Of a DNA stretch of 64,000 nucleotides, positions 1 through 8,372 are shown in pieces. A program made the position numbers and the translations under genes. The DNA comes from Hymenobacter taeanensis (GTDB taxonomy: Bacteria > Bacteroidota > Bacteroidia > Cytophagales > Hymenobacteraceae). The stretch covers positions 1,983,501 through 2,047,500 of the forward strand of contig NZ_CP053538.1 of assembly GCF_013137895.1 (NCBI RefSeq). The letters run 5' to 3'. The notes under the pieces are model-generated. The model had not been told where the DNA came from. It saw only the letters and a list, made by a program, of their open reading frames with translations, and did not search any database. Within the stretch, counting starts at the first letter, position 1. Each line of letters opens with the position of its first letter.

Positions 1-1
1 C

Positions 2-223
<222 letters not shown>

Positions 224-259
224 GTGACAAGTTAAAAGCTCTGTTTCTTACGATAGAAG

Positions 260-292
260 ATCCCCACCAGTTTGCAGGTGGGGATTTTTTTT
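260..292 (+). terminator. Rho-independent terminator after ettA
   Basis: A 9-bp perfect stem (ATCCCCACC / GGTGGGGAT) with an 8-nt loop is followed directly by a run of T. It closes the ettA transcript before the next plus-strand gene. Confidence 0.85.
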
Positions 293-349
293 GCGCTTCT
301 TGCCTTCCGTATTGTCTTATAAGTAAATCGTCATATTGCTAGGCTCTCC

Positions 350-1315
350 GTGTCCAAACCTGTTCATATCGCTTATTCCCATCGCTTCACCCACCTACGC
401 GTGGCCCGCAGCCGCCAGTATGGTGAGGCGCCGTATAAGCCCGCGCTGCTACTAGCCGTGCTCGATGGTATTGAAGACGGTAACATTCAGGAGAATCGAA
501 TCTACATCACCCCGGAGCTGCTGGCCGCTTTTCGCAGTCTCTGCCGCGACCTGAGCACCTCGGCGCTGTTTCGGGCTAACGACTTTTCGCTGCCCTTTTA
601 CCACCTCACCGGCGACGGGTTTTGGCACTTGCGCACTCTGCCCGGCATGGAACTGCTGCTGACGGCTTCGCGCTCGGTCAAGAGCCTACGGAGTCTGCGC
701 GATACAGTGGCCCACGCCTATTTAGATGCGGAATTGTGGGCGCTGGTGCAGGAGCCGGTGGCCCGCGAGGAACTGCGCCAGGCCCTACTGCGTCGTTACT
801 TTCCGCAGACGCGCTTCCGTTACCAGCCCCGCGCTGGCACCGAGGCCGTGCAACAGCTGCGTCGCCAGATGCTGGAGGAACCTGCCGCCACGTATGCGCT
901 CCGGGCCGTTGCTACCGATGAGCTGGATGCGGCCGTGCGGAGCGGACTGTTTAAGCGCGTGGTGCTAGAGGCCTACGACCATACCTGCGCCATATCAGGC
1001 CTGAAGCTGGTGAGCACAAGCACGGCGGCTCTGAACCCTCTGCTCGATGCCTGCCACATTGTGCCCTGGGCCCTCAGCCACGATGATACCATTGGCAATG
1101 GGCTGGCCCTGTGCCCTAACCTGCACCGGGCCTTTGACCGCCAGTTGTTCTGGATAGACGAGGACTACACCGTGCGGTGCAGCGCGGCCTTCGCGGAAGT
1201 GGCCGGGGCCACCCATGGTATTCGGCAGTTTGAGGGGCAGCGCCTGCAGTTGCCCGCGAAGCCGGCTTGGTGGCCTAGGCCGGAAAACTTGCGCGTAAAG
1301 CGGGTGGCCTGTTAA
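350..1315 (+). CDS. SBD-HNH endonuclease, putative phosphorothioate-dependent type IV restriction enzyme
   Basis: The 321-residue protein begins at GTG 350. Its N-terminus (about residues 20-95, with YKPALLLAVLDG, RIYITPELL and FSLPFYHLTGDGFWHL) resembles the DNA sulfur-binding domain of ScoMcrA-type enzymes. The C-terminal half is an HNH domain of the HNH_2 type: Cys213 (CAISG), DACHIVPW with His236, IGNGLALC with Asn250 and LHRAFD with His259. Known SBD-HNH enzymes cut DNA carrying Dnd phosphorothioate; no dnd genes lie in this window, which fits a defence enzyme against foreign modified DNA. The gene stands alone, convergent with the antiporter 13 bp away. The HNH call is firm; the sulfur specificity is inferred from fold-level similarity read by eye. 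Confidence 0.75.
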   Translation: MSKPVHIAYSHRFTHLRVARSRQYGEAPYKPALLLAVLDGIEDGNIQENRIYITPELLAAFRSLCRDLSTSALFRANDFSLPFYHLTGDGFWHLRTLPGMELLLTASRSVKSLRSLRDTVAHAYLDAELWALVQEPVAREELRQALLRRYFPQTRFRYQPRAGTEAVQQLRRQMLEEPAATYALRAVATDELDAAVRSGLFKRVVLEAYDHTCAISGLKLVSTSTAALNPLLDACHIVPWALSHDDTIGNGLALCPNLHRAFDRQLFWIDEDYTVRCSAAFAEVAGATHGIRQFEGQRLQLPAKPAWWPRPENLRVKRVAC

Positions 1316-1328
1316 GGGATAAGAAAAT

Positions 1329-2951
1329 TCAATGCGGCATATGGCTGATCTTGGCCTCGTCTAGGTCTAACTGAGCTTCCTGGTGGCGCAGCATTTCTTC
1401 CTCAAATACATCCTCGTGGCGCAGCACAAACAGCTCCTCCCGCTGCACGCGTAGTACATCGAGCAGCACTTGGTGGTAGCGCTGCAGAGCCTGGCGTTTT
1501 GTGTCGTCGTAGTCCAGAGCTTCCAGCAGGTTGCCGGTGCGCTGAGCTTCGGCCTGCATACGCTGCTGTAGGGCTTTAATAAGCTCATTTTCCTGCATGT
1601 CGCTCACGTAATGCTGGTGCATGTGGGTGAGGGCCACCTGGCGCAGCCGCAGCCGAATGCCGGCCTCCTGGGCATCGGTGGGCATGCGCTCTTCGGCCTC
1701 AGAAATACCCAGCAGGCGAATAATGGTGGGCAGCGTAAGGCCTTGGAACACCAGTGTAATGAGAATCACGACAAAGGTGATAAACAGAATAAGGTTGCGC
1801 TGCGGAAAGGCTTGGCCATTTGTGAGCAGCAGGGGCACCGATAACGCCGAAGCCAGTGAGACCACCCCACGCATACCGGCCCAGCCAATAACAAAGGGGC
1901 CCTGCCAGCCGGGGCTGGTTTCCTGAGTGCGAATGTGATGGCTGAGCCAGCGCGGCACGAAAGCCGCCGGGTACATCCAGAGCAACCGAATCAGGATGAT
2001 AACCACGCTGATAATGAGCCCATAGGTAATGGCCTGGCGGAGCGAGTAGGAGCCCAGGCCCTCTACGGCCACGGGTAGCTCTAGGCCTATCAGAATAAAC
2101 ACTAGGCCATTGAGCACAAACCCCACGCTCGCCCACACGCTATTGGCCTGTAAACGGGTATTAGCATCAAATACCCGGTGGGAGAGATGGGAGAGGAGCA
2201 GGCCACCGCTTACCACGGCCAATACGCCCGAAAAGTGAAACTCCTCGGCCAGCAGGTACATCACGTAGGGCGCAACAAACGTGAGCACCGTATTGATGCT
2301 GGGCGTGGTAGGGAAGTAACGATGAATCAGGTAAAACCCGTAGGCCACCACCAGTCCCACCACTAGCCCCATACTGCTTACCAGCACAAAGCTAGTGGCC
2401 GCCTGATGCAGCGAGAAGGCCCCCGATAACACGGCCGCCAAGGCAAACCGAAACACAATCAGACTGCTGGCATCATTAATAAGGCTTTCTCCTTCCAGTA
2501 TGCTGGTAACCCGGCGCGGTACTTTCACGCCTTTAAGCACGGAGGTAGCCGCTACGGCATCGGGTGGGGAGATGATGCCGCCCAGCAGGAACCCCAGCGG
2601 CAATGTGAACCCCGGAATCATGGCCCGGGAGATGTAGGCCACTATAGTGGAGGTAAAGAATACCAGCCCAAAGGCCAGCAGCATAATGGGGCGTTTCCAG
2701 CGCCAGAAATCCTGCCACGATGTTTCCCAGGCGGCTTGGTACAGCAGGGGCGGCAGGAAAATCAGGAAGATAAGGTCGGGGTCGATGACGATGCGGGGCA
2801 GCCCGGGCACGAAGCTGAGCGCCAGACCGGCCAGCACCAAAAAAATGGGGTACGACATCCGCAGCTTCTGGCTCAGCATCACGAGCAGCAGCATGGCAAA
2901 CAATAGGCCTAGAACCAGTAGAATGTTCTCGTGGAGAGTAGTAGCGGACAT
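1329..2951 (-). CDS. CPA1-family Na+/H+ antiporter
   Basis: The 540-residue protein has about 12 hydrophobic segments in its first 410 residues and a charged cytosolic tail of about 120 residues. Membrane motifs typical of the NhaP/YjcE branch are present: LIFLIFLPPLLYQAAWETSW early on, SPPDAVAATSVLKG (the ion-binding ND/PD-like region), EGESLINDASSLIVF and GMRGVVSLASALSVP. It should exchange Na+ or K+ for H+ across the inner membrane. It starts at ATG 2951 and has no operon partner; its 3' end faces the HNH gene. Confidence 0.92.
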   Translation of the reverse strand: MSATTLHENILLVLGLLFAMLLLVMLSQKLRMSYPIFLVLAGLALSFVPGLPRIVIDPDLIFLIFLPPLLYQAAWETSWQDFWRWKRPIMLLAFGLVFFTSTIVAYISRAMIPGFTLPLGFLLGGIISPPDAVAATSVLKGVKVPRRVTSILEGESLINDASSLIVFRFALAAVLSGAFSLHQAATSFVLVSSMGLVVGLVVAYGFYLIHRYFPTTPSINTVLTFVAPYVMYLLAEEFHFSGVLAVVSGGLLLSHLSHRVFDANTRLQANSVWASVGFVLNGLVFILIGLELPVAVEGLGSYSLRQAITYGLIISVVIILIRLLWMYPAAFVPRWLSHHIRTQETSPGWQGPFVIGWAGMRGVVSLASALSVPLLLTNGQAFPQRNLILFITFVVILITLVFQGLTLPTIIRLLGISEAEERMPTDAQEAGIRLRLRQVALTHMHQHYVSDMQENELIKALQQRMQAEAQRTGNLLEALDYDDTKRQALQRYHQVLLDVLRVQREELFVLRHEDVFEEEMLRHQEAQLDLDEAKISHMPH

Positions 2952-3104
2952 CGGCAGAAGCAGCTTAAGAGCAAAGTGCTGGCCGGAAGGTAGCCGCTAC
3001 CACACGAAAACGCTACTGCTGGCCGCGCTTAACTGCCGCACTTGCACCGGCGGCCGGGCCTGAGTTGTAAGGGCCGCAAGAGCCGGGCGGGTGGGGGTAC
3101 TGGC

Positions 3105-3323
3105 CTACTCGGGCAATACCTCCGCCTGAAAACCCGCTTCTTGTAGCAGCTGAATAAGACCCAGGGGCTGAATAACCGCCTGCCGGCTTTCAACCCGCAG
3201 AATCTGGTCGCAGTCCTCCAGGTCGAAGGTGGCCCGGTACTCCCTAAAGTTTGCATGAATCTGGGCCAGAAGCAGCCGGGCGTGGCGCCGGGCCCTCACG
3301 TTGGTTTTGAAAACTTCTACCAT
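3105..3323 (-). CDS. Small conserved protein of unknown function
   Basis: The 72-residue protein is soluble, without signal peptide or membrane segment. Its order MVEVFKTNV...HANF...FDLEDCDQILRVE suggests a small beta-alpha-beta-beta fold similar to heavy-metal-associated domains, but the CxxC metal motif is absent. I recall similar short proteins in other Bacteroidota genomes but no assigned function. It is monocistronic, between the antiporter and a hairpin at 3397-3453. Confidence 0.6.
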   Translation of the reverse strand: MVEVFKTNVRARRHARLLLAQIHANFREYRATFDLEDCDQILRVESRQAVIQPLGLIQLLQEAGFQAEVLPE

Positions 3324-3396
3324 GATGCAGACGGGTTAAACTGGCTTTGCACAATTGATAGGATGTAGTATATAAGCGCACCGTTGGCCGGCGCTG

Positions 3397-3453
3397 GCTT
3401 CTGGGCCTGTCTGCTGCGCACCAGCGGGGCCCGCACCAGACAGGCCCAGAAGC
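3397..3453. repeat. Intergenic hairpin, 17-bp perfect stem
   Basis: GCTTCTGGGCCTGTCTG at 3397-3413 pairs perfectly with CAGACAGGCCCAGAAGC at 3437-3453 around a 23-nt loop. There is no T-run on either strand, so it is not a classical terminator. It lies between the doxX stop and the promoter region of the small gene at 3323. Confidence 0.7.
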
Positions 3454-3479
3454 TAGAGTAAGCATTTGGCCCGCTACGG

Positions 3480-3881
3480 TTAAGCGGGTACACCGGCTAC
3501 AGCCGCAGGGAAGGCAGTGGCCTCCGTCTGCCGTTGGTTGAGCCGGTAGGATATAGCAATCAGGAGAAAGCCTAGGCTAATGGGCAGCCACGTACCAGCA
3601 GAATCACCTACGGCAATGCTGGAATACATAGCCCCGGCCAAGTCAAACACAAAACCCGCGTAGGCCCATTCCCGGAGCCGCGGGAAGCCCGGCACTACCA
3701 GGGCTATAACGCCCAGTAATTTGGCTACGCCCAGAAAGGGTGAGAGGTAGGCCGGGTAACCCAAGTGCGCAAAAGCCGCCACCGACTCCGGCGTACTCAT
3801 GCTATTCATGAGGCCCGACATTGTCATGAGAGCCACCAGCAAGCCAGTGGAAAGCCAGTACAAAAGGGTAGTCTTTTTCAT
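3480..3881 (-). CDS. DoxX-like membrane protein
   Basis: From ATG 3881 the protein is 133 residues with four hydrophobic helices (LLYWLSTGLLVALMTMSG, YLSPFLGVAKLLGVIALVV, WAYAGFVFDLAGAMYSS, WLPISLGFLLIAISY), the layout of the DoxX_2 family. An upstream TTG at 3899 would add six residues, but the ATG followed by MKKTTLL looks like a natural N-terminus. The biochemical role of the family is poorly defined. It lies 56 bp downstream of the PhnB-like gene on the same strand, and that pair sits divergent from a GlxA-type regulator, a common cassette in Bacteroidota. Confidence 0.8.
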   Translation of the reverse strand: MKKTTLLYWLSTGLLVALMTMSGLMNSMSTPESVAAFAHLGYPAYLSPFLGVAKLLGVIALVVPGFPRLREWAYAGFVFDLAGAMYSSIAVGDSAGTWLPISLGFLLIAISYRLNQRQTEATAFPAAVAGVPA

Positions 3882-3937
3882 GATGTGCAGGAGGGGCAAA
3901 GCCTCGGGGTAAGTGAATGAACAAGGAAAAGAGGAGT

Positions 3938-4360
3938 CTACGGCTGAGGCTCCTTGTCGTAGTTGAGCATCCAGTTAATGCCAAACTGGTCAGTGAACAT
4001 GCCGAAAGTGGCACCCCAAAACGTGTCTTCCAGGGCCATGGTAACGGTGCCGCCCGCCGACATTTGGCTGAAGAGTTGTTGGATTTGCTCGGCGCTGTGG
4101 CAGTTGATGGATAAGGAAATAGTGTTGCCCTGCGTGATTTTCTGCATTCCCGCGTCAGAGGCCATCAGCGTAAAGGCCTCGTTCTTCAAAATGGCGTGCA
4201 TCACGCCCTGCCGGGCTTCTTCGGGCATGTGCTCCGCGGCAGGGGTACCCTCAAAGGCCTGGATCATCAACTCGCCACCCAGGCATTGCTGATAAAAAGT
4301 CATGGCCTCGCGGCAGGTGCCATTGAAAGAGAGGTAAGGAATGAGTTCAAGTGCGTTCAT
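3938..4360 (-). CDS. PhnB-like VOC (glyoxalase-fold) protein
   Basis: From ATG 4360 the protein has 140 residues. It shows the PhnB-type VOC pattern: ELIPYLSFNGTCREAMTFYQ at the start, GGELMIQAFEG, VMHAILKNEAFTLMASD in the middle and FWGATFGMFTDQFGINWML at the end. Members are dimers with paired beta-alpha-beta-beta-beta modules; several lack assigned reactions and some are annotated as methyltransferase-like. It is probably co-transcribed with doxX downstream and is divergent from the regulator at 4564, which may control both. The earlier in-frame codon at 4396 would add an unconserved His-rich stretch and was rejected as start. Confidence 0.85.
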   Translation of the reverse strand: MNALELIPYLSFNGTCREAMTFYQQCLGGELMIQAFEGTPAAEHMPEEARQGVMHAILKNEAFTLMASDAGMQKITQGNTISLSINCHSAEQIQQLFSQMSAGGTVTMALEDTFWGATFGMFTDQFGINWMLNYDKEPQP

Positions 4361-4563
4361 GGAATGTATGAGATGAGGGTGAAGAAGGAGGCGCAAATAT
4401 AGTGTTCTGTTTATGCTAATTTATGTAGTAATATTGTCTATCTTGAATTGTTTGATGCTAGCAAAATTAGCAATTGGCGCCGCTTGGCTGCGGGGCCAAT
4501 TGCGACTAATTCAGGGCGTATTGCGACACTTTTCCTACACTTGGCTAACTACCCCACCTTACT

Positions 4564-5547
4564 ATGAAGCAAATATCCATCCTGGTTCCTGAGGGAGCTA
4601 TTCTGGGCAGCATCGAAGGGCCGCGCCTGGTTTTTGCCGAGGTAAACGCCCTGCTGCGCCGCATGGGCAAGCCAGCCCTCTTTAGCATTCAGCTCGTAGG
4701 CCTGCACCAGACCACTGCCGTATGTGGCGGCCTCTACACGGTAACTACCAATGTGCTGCTACCCCATGTGGCCAAGACGGATCTGGTCATCATCCCGGCC
4801 ATTGACGGTGACCTGGACCAGGCGCTGGAAAATAACAAAGCCTTTTTGCCCTGGATTGTGCAGCAGTATCAGGGCGGGGCTGAGGTAGCCAGCCTGTGCC
4901 TGGGTGCGTTTCTGCTGGCGGCTACTGGCCTACTTACTGGTCGGCAGTGCACTACGCATTGGGCTGCCGCCAATGATTTTCGGCGCATGTTTCCGGAGGT
5001 GGAACTACGCGAAGACCAGCTCATTACCGACGAGCACGGCATTTACTCCAGCGGCGGGGCTTTCTCCTACCTCAACCTGGTGCTCTATCTGATTGAGAAG
5101 TATGCGAGTCGGGAAATAGCCGTGATCTGTGCTAAGGTGTTCCAGATTGACATTGAGCGGGTTAGTCAGTCGGCCTTCGTGGTGTTCAATGGACAGAAGG
5201 AGCACGAAGACGAGCCCATCAAAAAAGCCCAGGCCTACATTGAGGCTAACTATCAGGAGAAAATCACCGTCGATCAGCTGGCTTCCATGCTAGCCCTGGG
5301 CCGGCGCAATCTGGAGCGCCGGTTCAAGAAGGCCACCTCTAACTCCGTGGTTGAGTACATTCAGCGGGTGAAGATGGAGGTAGCCAAAAACAGCCTGGAG
5401 TCGTCGCGGGAAAATGTAAACGAGGTGATGTATAACGTGGGCTACACCGACCCTAAATCCTTCCGGATGACATTTAAGCGCGTGACGGGCCTCTCGCCTA
5501 AGCAGTACCGCAGCAAGTACAACCGTGAGGCAGTAGGGGTAAGGTAG
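4564..5547 (+). CDS. GlxA-type regulator: DJ-1/PfpI domain plus AraC helix-turn-helix
   Basis: The 327-residue protein has an N-terminal class I amidotransferase-like domain (about residues 1-195) with the elbow Cys112 in SLCLGAFLLAATGLL and THW after it. Two AraC-type HTH motifs follow (about 215-320: ITVDQLASMLALGRRNLERRFKK and the second helix pair ending MYNVGYTDPKSFRMTFKR). This is the GlxA/FtrA architecture: the amidotransferase-like part usually senses a small ligand and the C-terminus binds DNA. It is divergent from the PhnB-like and doxX genes, about 200 bp apart, so those are the likely targets. The ligand is unknown. Confidence 0.9.
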   Translation: MKQISILVPEGAILGSIEGPRLVFAEVNALLRRMGKPALFSIQLVGLHQTTAVCGGLYTVTTNVLLPHVAKTDLVIIPAIDGDLDQALENNKAFLPWIVQQYQGGAEVASLCLGAFLLAATGLLTGRQCTTHWAAANDFRRMFPEVELREDQLITDEHGIYSSGGAFSYLNLVLYLIEKYASREIAVICAKVFQIDIERVSQSAFVVFNGQKEHEDEPIKKAQAYIEANYQEKITVDQLASMLALGRRNLERRFKKATSNSVVEYIQRVKMEVAKNSLESSRENVNEVMYNVGYTDPKSFRMTFKRVTGLSPKQYRSKYNREAVGVR

Positions 5548-5727
5548 GCCAAGTGGTGAGGCCTCGAAGGAGGGCAGCTGCAAGCGGCGTGTGAGTAAGG
5601 AGTAGAGGGTAAGAATCCTACTCTGGGGTAACCAAGCCGCCGAAACCTAAGGGCTGGAGTCGCGTTGCTAAGCATATGCTGGCCCTGCTGAGCTGGCTTA
5701 TGCTCTCCCACTCACATATCCAACCCT

Positions 5728-7218
5728 ATGAAAAGTCTTGTTTCAGCTGTCTCCGGCCTGGGGACAGCACTATTGCTGTTGCATTCCGGTTGTTCCACCA
5801 ACCCCGTCAGTGGCAAGCGTGAAGTGAGTTTGGTATCAGAGGAGCAGGAGCTAGCCATGGGCAAAGAGGCTGATCCGCAGGTAATAGCGCAGTATGGGCT
5901 ATATGAGAATGAGGCGTTGCAGCGCTTTGTACAGGAAAAAGGCAAGCAGATGGGCGCCATTTCGCACCGCCCTGGGCTTACGTATCAGTTTCGGGTGGTA
6001 GACTCGCCGGTAATCAACGCCTTTGCCATTCCGGGCGGCTACATTTACCTGACGCGCGGCATTATGGCCCACTTCAACAATGAAGCGCAGTTTGCCGGTG
6101 TGCTGGGCCACGAGATAGGCCACGTTACGGCCCGCCACTCGGCTCAGCAGCAAACGAAAAGTACACTGGCGCAGGTAGGCCTGATAGCGGGCATGATTGC
6201 CTCCCCGCAATTTGGGCAGTATGCTGAGCAAGCCCAGCAAGGACTAGGCCTGTTGTTCCTCAAATTTGGGCGCGATGATGAGCGGGAAGCTGATCAGCTG
6301 GGGGTGGAGTATTCTTCTAAAATAGGGTATGATGCTCACCAGATGGCCGACTTTTTCCAGACCCTGCAGCGGGAGCAGCAAAAGAGTACGGCCGAAGCGC
6401 TGCCCCCCTTCCTCTCTACCCACCCCGACCCCGGTGACCGGTACAACACGGTACATCAGTTGGCGACCCAGTGGCAGCAGAAAATGCCGGCCACTAACCT
6501 GCAGGTAAACCGCAACTCTTACCTGCAAATGATTGACGGTATTGTGTACGGCGAAGACCCAAAGCAGGGCTTTTTGGAGAAAGGCGTGTTTTATCACCCC
6601 GTGTTGAAGTTCCAGTTCCCGGTACCCACCAGCTGGAAATTTCAGAACTCACCGCAGCAAGTGCAAATGGCTCCGCAAGATGGTAAGGCCCTCATGATCC
6701 TCACGCTGGCCCCCGGTGAGACCCTGGAAGCCGCTGCACAACAGATGATAAAGCAGTATCAGCTGCAGGTAGTAGAGTCGAAATCCATAACCATTAACGG
6801 GCTGCCTGCCTTGGCAGTAGTAGCCGACCAGGTAGCTCAGCAACAGCAGCAACCCCAGCAGCAACAGCAACAACAACAGGCCGCTCAGGTAAGCGCCCGC
6901 ACCCTGATTCATTTTATTCGCTACGGCAACGCCAACTACGTGCTACTGGGCGCCAGCAGCCCGCAAGACTTTGCCACGTACGCCCCGCAGTTCAGCAGCA
7001 CCGCCCAAGGTTTCCGGCAACTCACTGACCCCGATAAGCTGAATAGAAAGCCCGAGCGGGTACGAGTGAAAACCCTGAAGCTGCGCAGCAACCTCAGCCA
7101 GGCCTTACGCTCTAACGGTGTGCCCGAAGCACGACTTGAGGAAATGGCTATCCTGAACGGTATGCAGCTTAACGAGCAGGTGAATGCCGGTAGCCTGATA
7201 AAAGTGGTGGAACAATAG
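5728..7218 (+). CDS. M48-family zinc metalloprotease lipoprotein with poly-Gln linker
   Basis: The 496-residue protein starts with a lipoprotein signal (hydrophobic LGTALLLL, then SGC with Cys22), so it is probably anchored in the envelope. The catalytic motif HEIGH is at 128-132 and the third zinc ligand is in FGRDDEREADQLG. After the protease domain (about 50-260) comes a beta-rich region, a glutamine-rich linker near 370-390 and a C-terminal segment with LysM-like spacing (VRVKTLKLRSNLSQAL...MAILNGMQLNEQVNAGSLIKVV). This resembles BepA/LoiP-type quality-control proteases. The poly-Gln tract (6838-6885) is a CAG/CAA repeat prone to length change. It is monocistronic. Confidence 0.9.
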   Translation: MKSLVSAVSGLGTALLLLHSGCSTNPVSGKREVSLVSEEQELAMGKEADPQVIAQYGLYENEALQRFVQEKGKQMGAISHRPGLTYQFRVVDSPVINAFAIPGGYIYLTRGIMAHFNNEAQFAGVLGHEIGHVTARHSAQQQTKSTLAQVGLIAGMIASPQFGQYAEQAQQGLGLLFLKFGRDDEREADQLGVEYSSKIGYDAHQMADFFQTLQREQQKSTAEALPPFLSTHPDPGDRYNTVHQLATQWQQKMPATNLQVNRNSYLQMIDGIVYGEDPKQGFLEKGVFYHPVLKFQFPVPTSWKFQNSPQQVQMAPQDGKALMILTLAPGETLEAAAQQMIKQYQLQVVESKSITINGLPALAVVADQVAQQQQQPQQQQQQQQAAQVSARTLIHFIRYGNANYVLLGASSPQDFATYAPQFSSTAQGFRQLTDPDKLNRKPERVRVKTLKLRSNLSQALRSNGVPEARLEEMAILNGMQLNEQVNAGSLIKVVEQ

Positions 7219-7364
7219 CCTGGGTTGGCCTAGGCCAGTCTGGTAGAGGCCAGGCGATAAGTGCAGTAGCCTAGCCAGACGTCATTTACCGGGTAAAAGC
7301 CACCAACGGCACGGAAATTAGGCACACTGATCTAGTAAGCCAGCACAGCACCTGAGCCCTGCCT

Positions 7365-7372
7365 TACCTTTG
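7365..7372 (+). promoter_or_regulatory. Bacteroidota-type -7 box (TAnnTTTG) without a downstream gene
   Basis: TACCTTTG matches the Bacteroidota -7 consensus TAnnTTTG exactly. No clear -33 TTG lies at the usual distance. The only features downstream before the terminator at 7488 are ORFs of about ten codons or fewer. Confidence 0.3.
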
Positions 7373-7487
7373 ACTCAATAAAAACAGCGCGAGTAGGGTT
7401 AATGGAAAGGAAGGCTCATACCGCGAAGTGTTAGTGTGCGGCGAACGGAGTAGGTGGAAGGATGAAGTTTACCCGCTAATACGAAAG

Positions 7488-7520
7488 AAAAGGCCACTGC
7501 CTCAGGCAGTGGCCTTTTTA
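7488..7520. terminator. Bidirectional terminator between M48 gene and LuxR-type regulator
   Basis: A 14-bp stem (AAAAGGCCACTGCC / GGCAGTGGCCTTTT) with a 3-nt loop has A-run and T-run flanks, so it can stop transcription from either side. It sits 22 bp beyond the stop of the minus-strand regulator gene. Confidence 0.9.
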
Positions 7521-7541
7521 TTTGCCCTGAGTGGCCAGTGC

Positions 7542-8174
7542 CTACACCATTACCCAGCCATGTTGTACGGCGCGCACGGCTAGGCCTACCAGCGTTTTGG
7601 CGCCCGCTTTTTGCAGCAACGCGCGGCGGTGGCTTTCTACCGTGCGTACGCTCAGGCACAGTTGGTTGGCAATTTCCTGGTTGCAATGGTCTTGCACTAC
7701 CAGCCGCAGCACTTCTAGCTCACGCCGGCTAAAAGGAGTTGGGGGCAGCAAGCGCGGCGCCGGCTTGGGCCGCGCTCTTTCAGGAGCCTCTGCTGGCAGA
7801 TGAGCCGCAAACAAAGCCGCCACCGCAGCCGGGGTCGCGTGGTAGGGGAGCCAAGACCAGGCAGAAGTACGATGCGTCTCTAAGTACTGGCGTACATCGG
7901 CGGAAAGTCGGTTGCTGGTGAGTAACAACACCGGCAACGTGCTCCTGACCTTGCGGAGCTGTTCCAGAAAGTGGCAGGCCGGGCCAGCTAGTACCGCACA
8001 GTCTAGCACCACCAGGTCATACAACTGCTGAGAAAGGATGGGTAGCAGCCCAGACGCATCAGCGTGGAGCGTGATACCCACCGCCGGCCAGGCTTCTTGC
8101 AGAAGGGTAACTATTCCCGCGCGGTGCAGGGTTGGCTGAGCCACAATGAGGGCCGCATTGGCAGAGGCATACAT
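7542..8174 (-). CDS. LuxR/NarL-type regulator with degenerate receiver domain
   Basis: From ATG 8174 the protein has 210 residues: a receiver-like domain (1-115), a Pro-rich linker and a C-terminal NarL-type HTH (FSRRELEVLRLVVQDHCNQE...LSVRTVESHRRALLQKAG). The receiver keeps the candidate phospho-Asp (DLVVLDCAVL), but the usual acidic pair after the first strand is replaced (ALIVAQPTLHR) and the conserved Lys of the last strand is missing (SWLPYHAT). It is therefore likely to be phosphorylation-independent or ligand-regulated. It is divergent from the STAS-like gene at 8373 across an AT-rich 200-bp gap. No histidine kinase adjoins it. Confidence 0.85.
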   Translation of the reverse strand: MYASANAALIVAQPTLHRAGIVTLLQEAWPAVGITLHADASGLLPILSQQLYDLVVLDCAVLAGPACHFLEQLRKVRSTLPVLLLTSNRLSADVRQYLETHRTSAWSWLPYHATPAAVAALFAAHLPAEAPERARPKPAPRLLPPTPFSRRELEVLRLVVQDHCNQEIANQLCLSVRTVESHRRALLQKAGAKTLVGLAVRAVQHGWVMV

Positions 8175-8372
8175 ATAACAGGCGCAAAGATGTGCAACAA
8201 GCACTGAACCAGTAACAATAGGCTAGCCCAGAAGGGACAGTAGGCGGTAGATCAGATATATTGAAATGAATTTAATAATATTTATTATACAAATAATTAC
8301 TTTACAGGTGGGGATAACAAAGATTATCTATAAACCTTTACCTTCTCGCTTTAACTGCCTAACTACTGGCCT

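Larger units (their letters stand above)
7219..7541. other. Gene-free interval with promoter-like box, GGCCTAGGCC palindrome and terminator
   Basis: This 323-bp stretch between two convergent genes holds no convincing protein gene. It contains the palindrome GGCCTAGGCC at 7227-7236, a TACCTTTG box at 7365-7372 and a strong terminator at 7488-7520. Together these could define a short non-coding transcript. Confidence 0.5.

Noticed and set aside
6838..6885. CAG/CAA run considered as a tandem repeat or CRISPR-like array
   Set aside because: It is a coding poly-Gln tract; no spacers. No CRISPR array was seen anywhere in the window.
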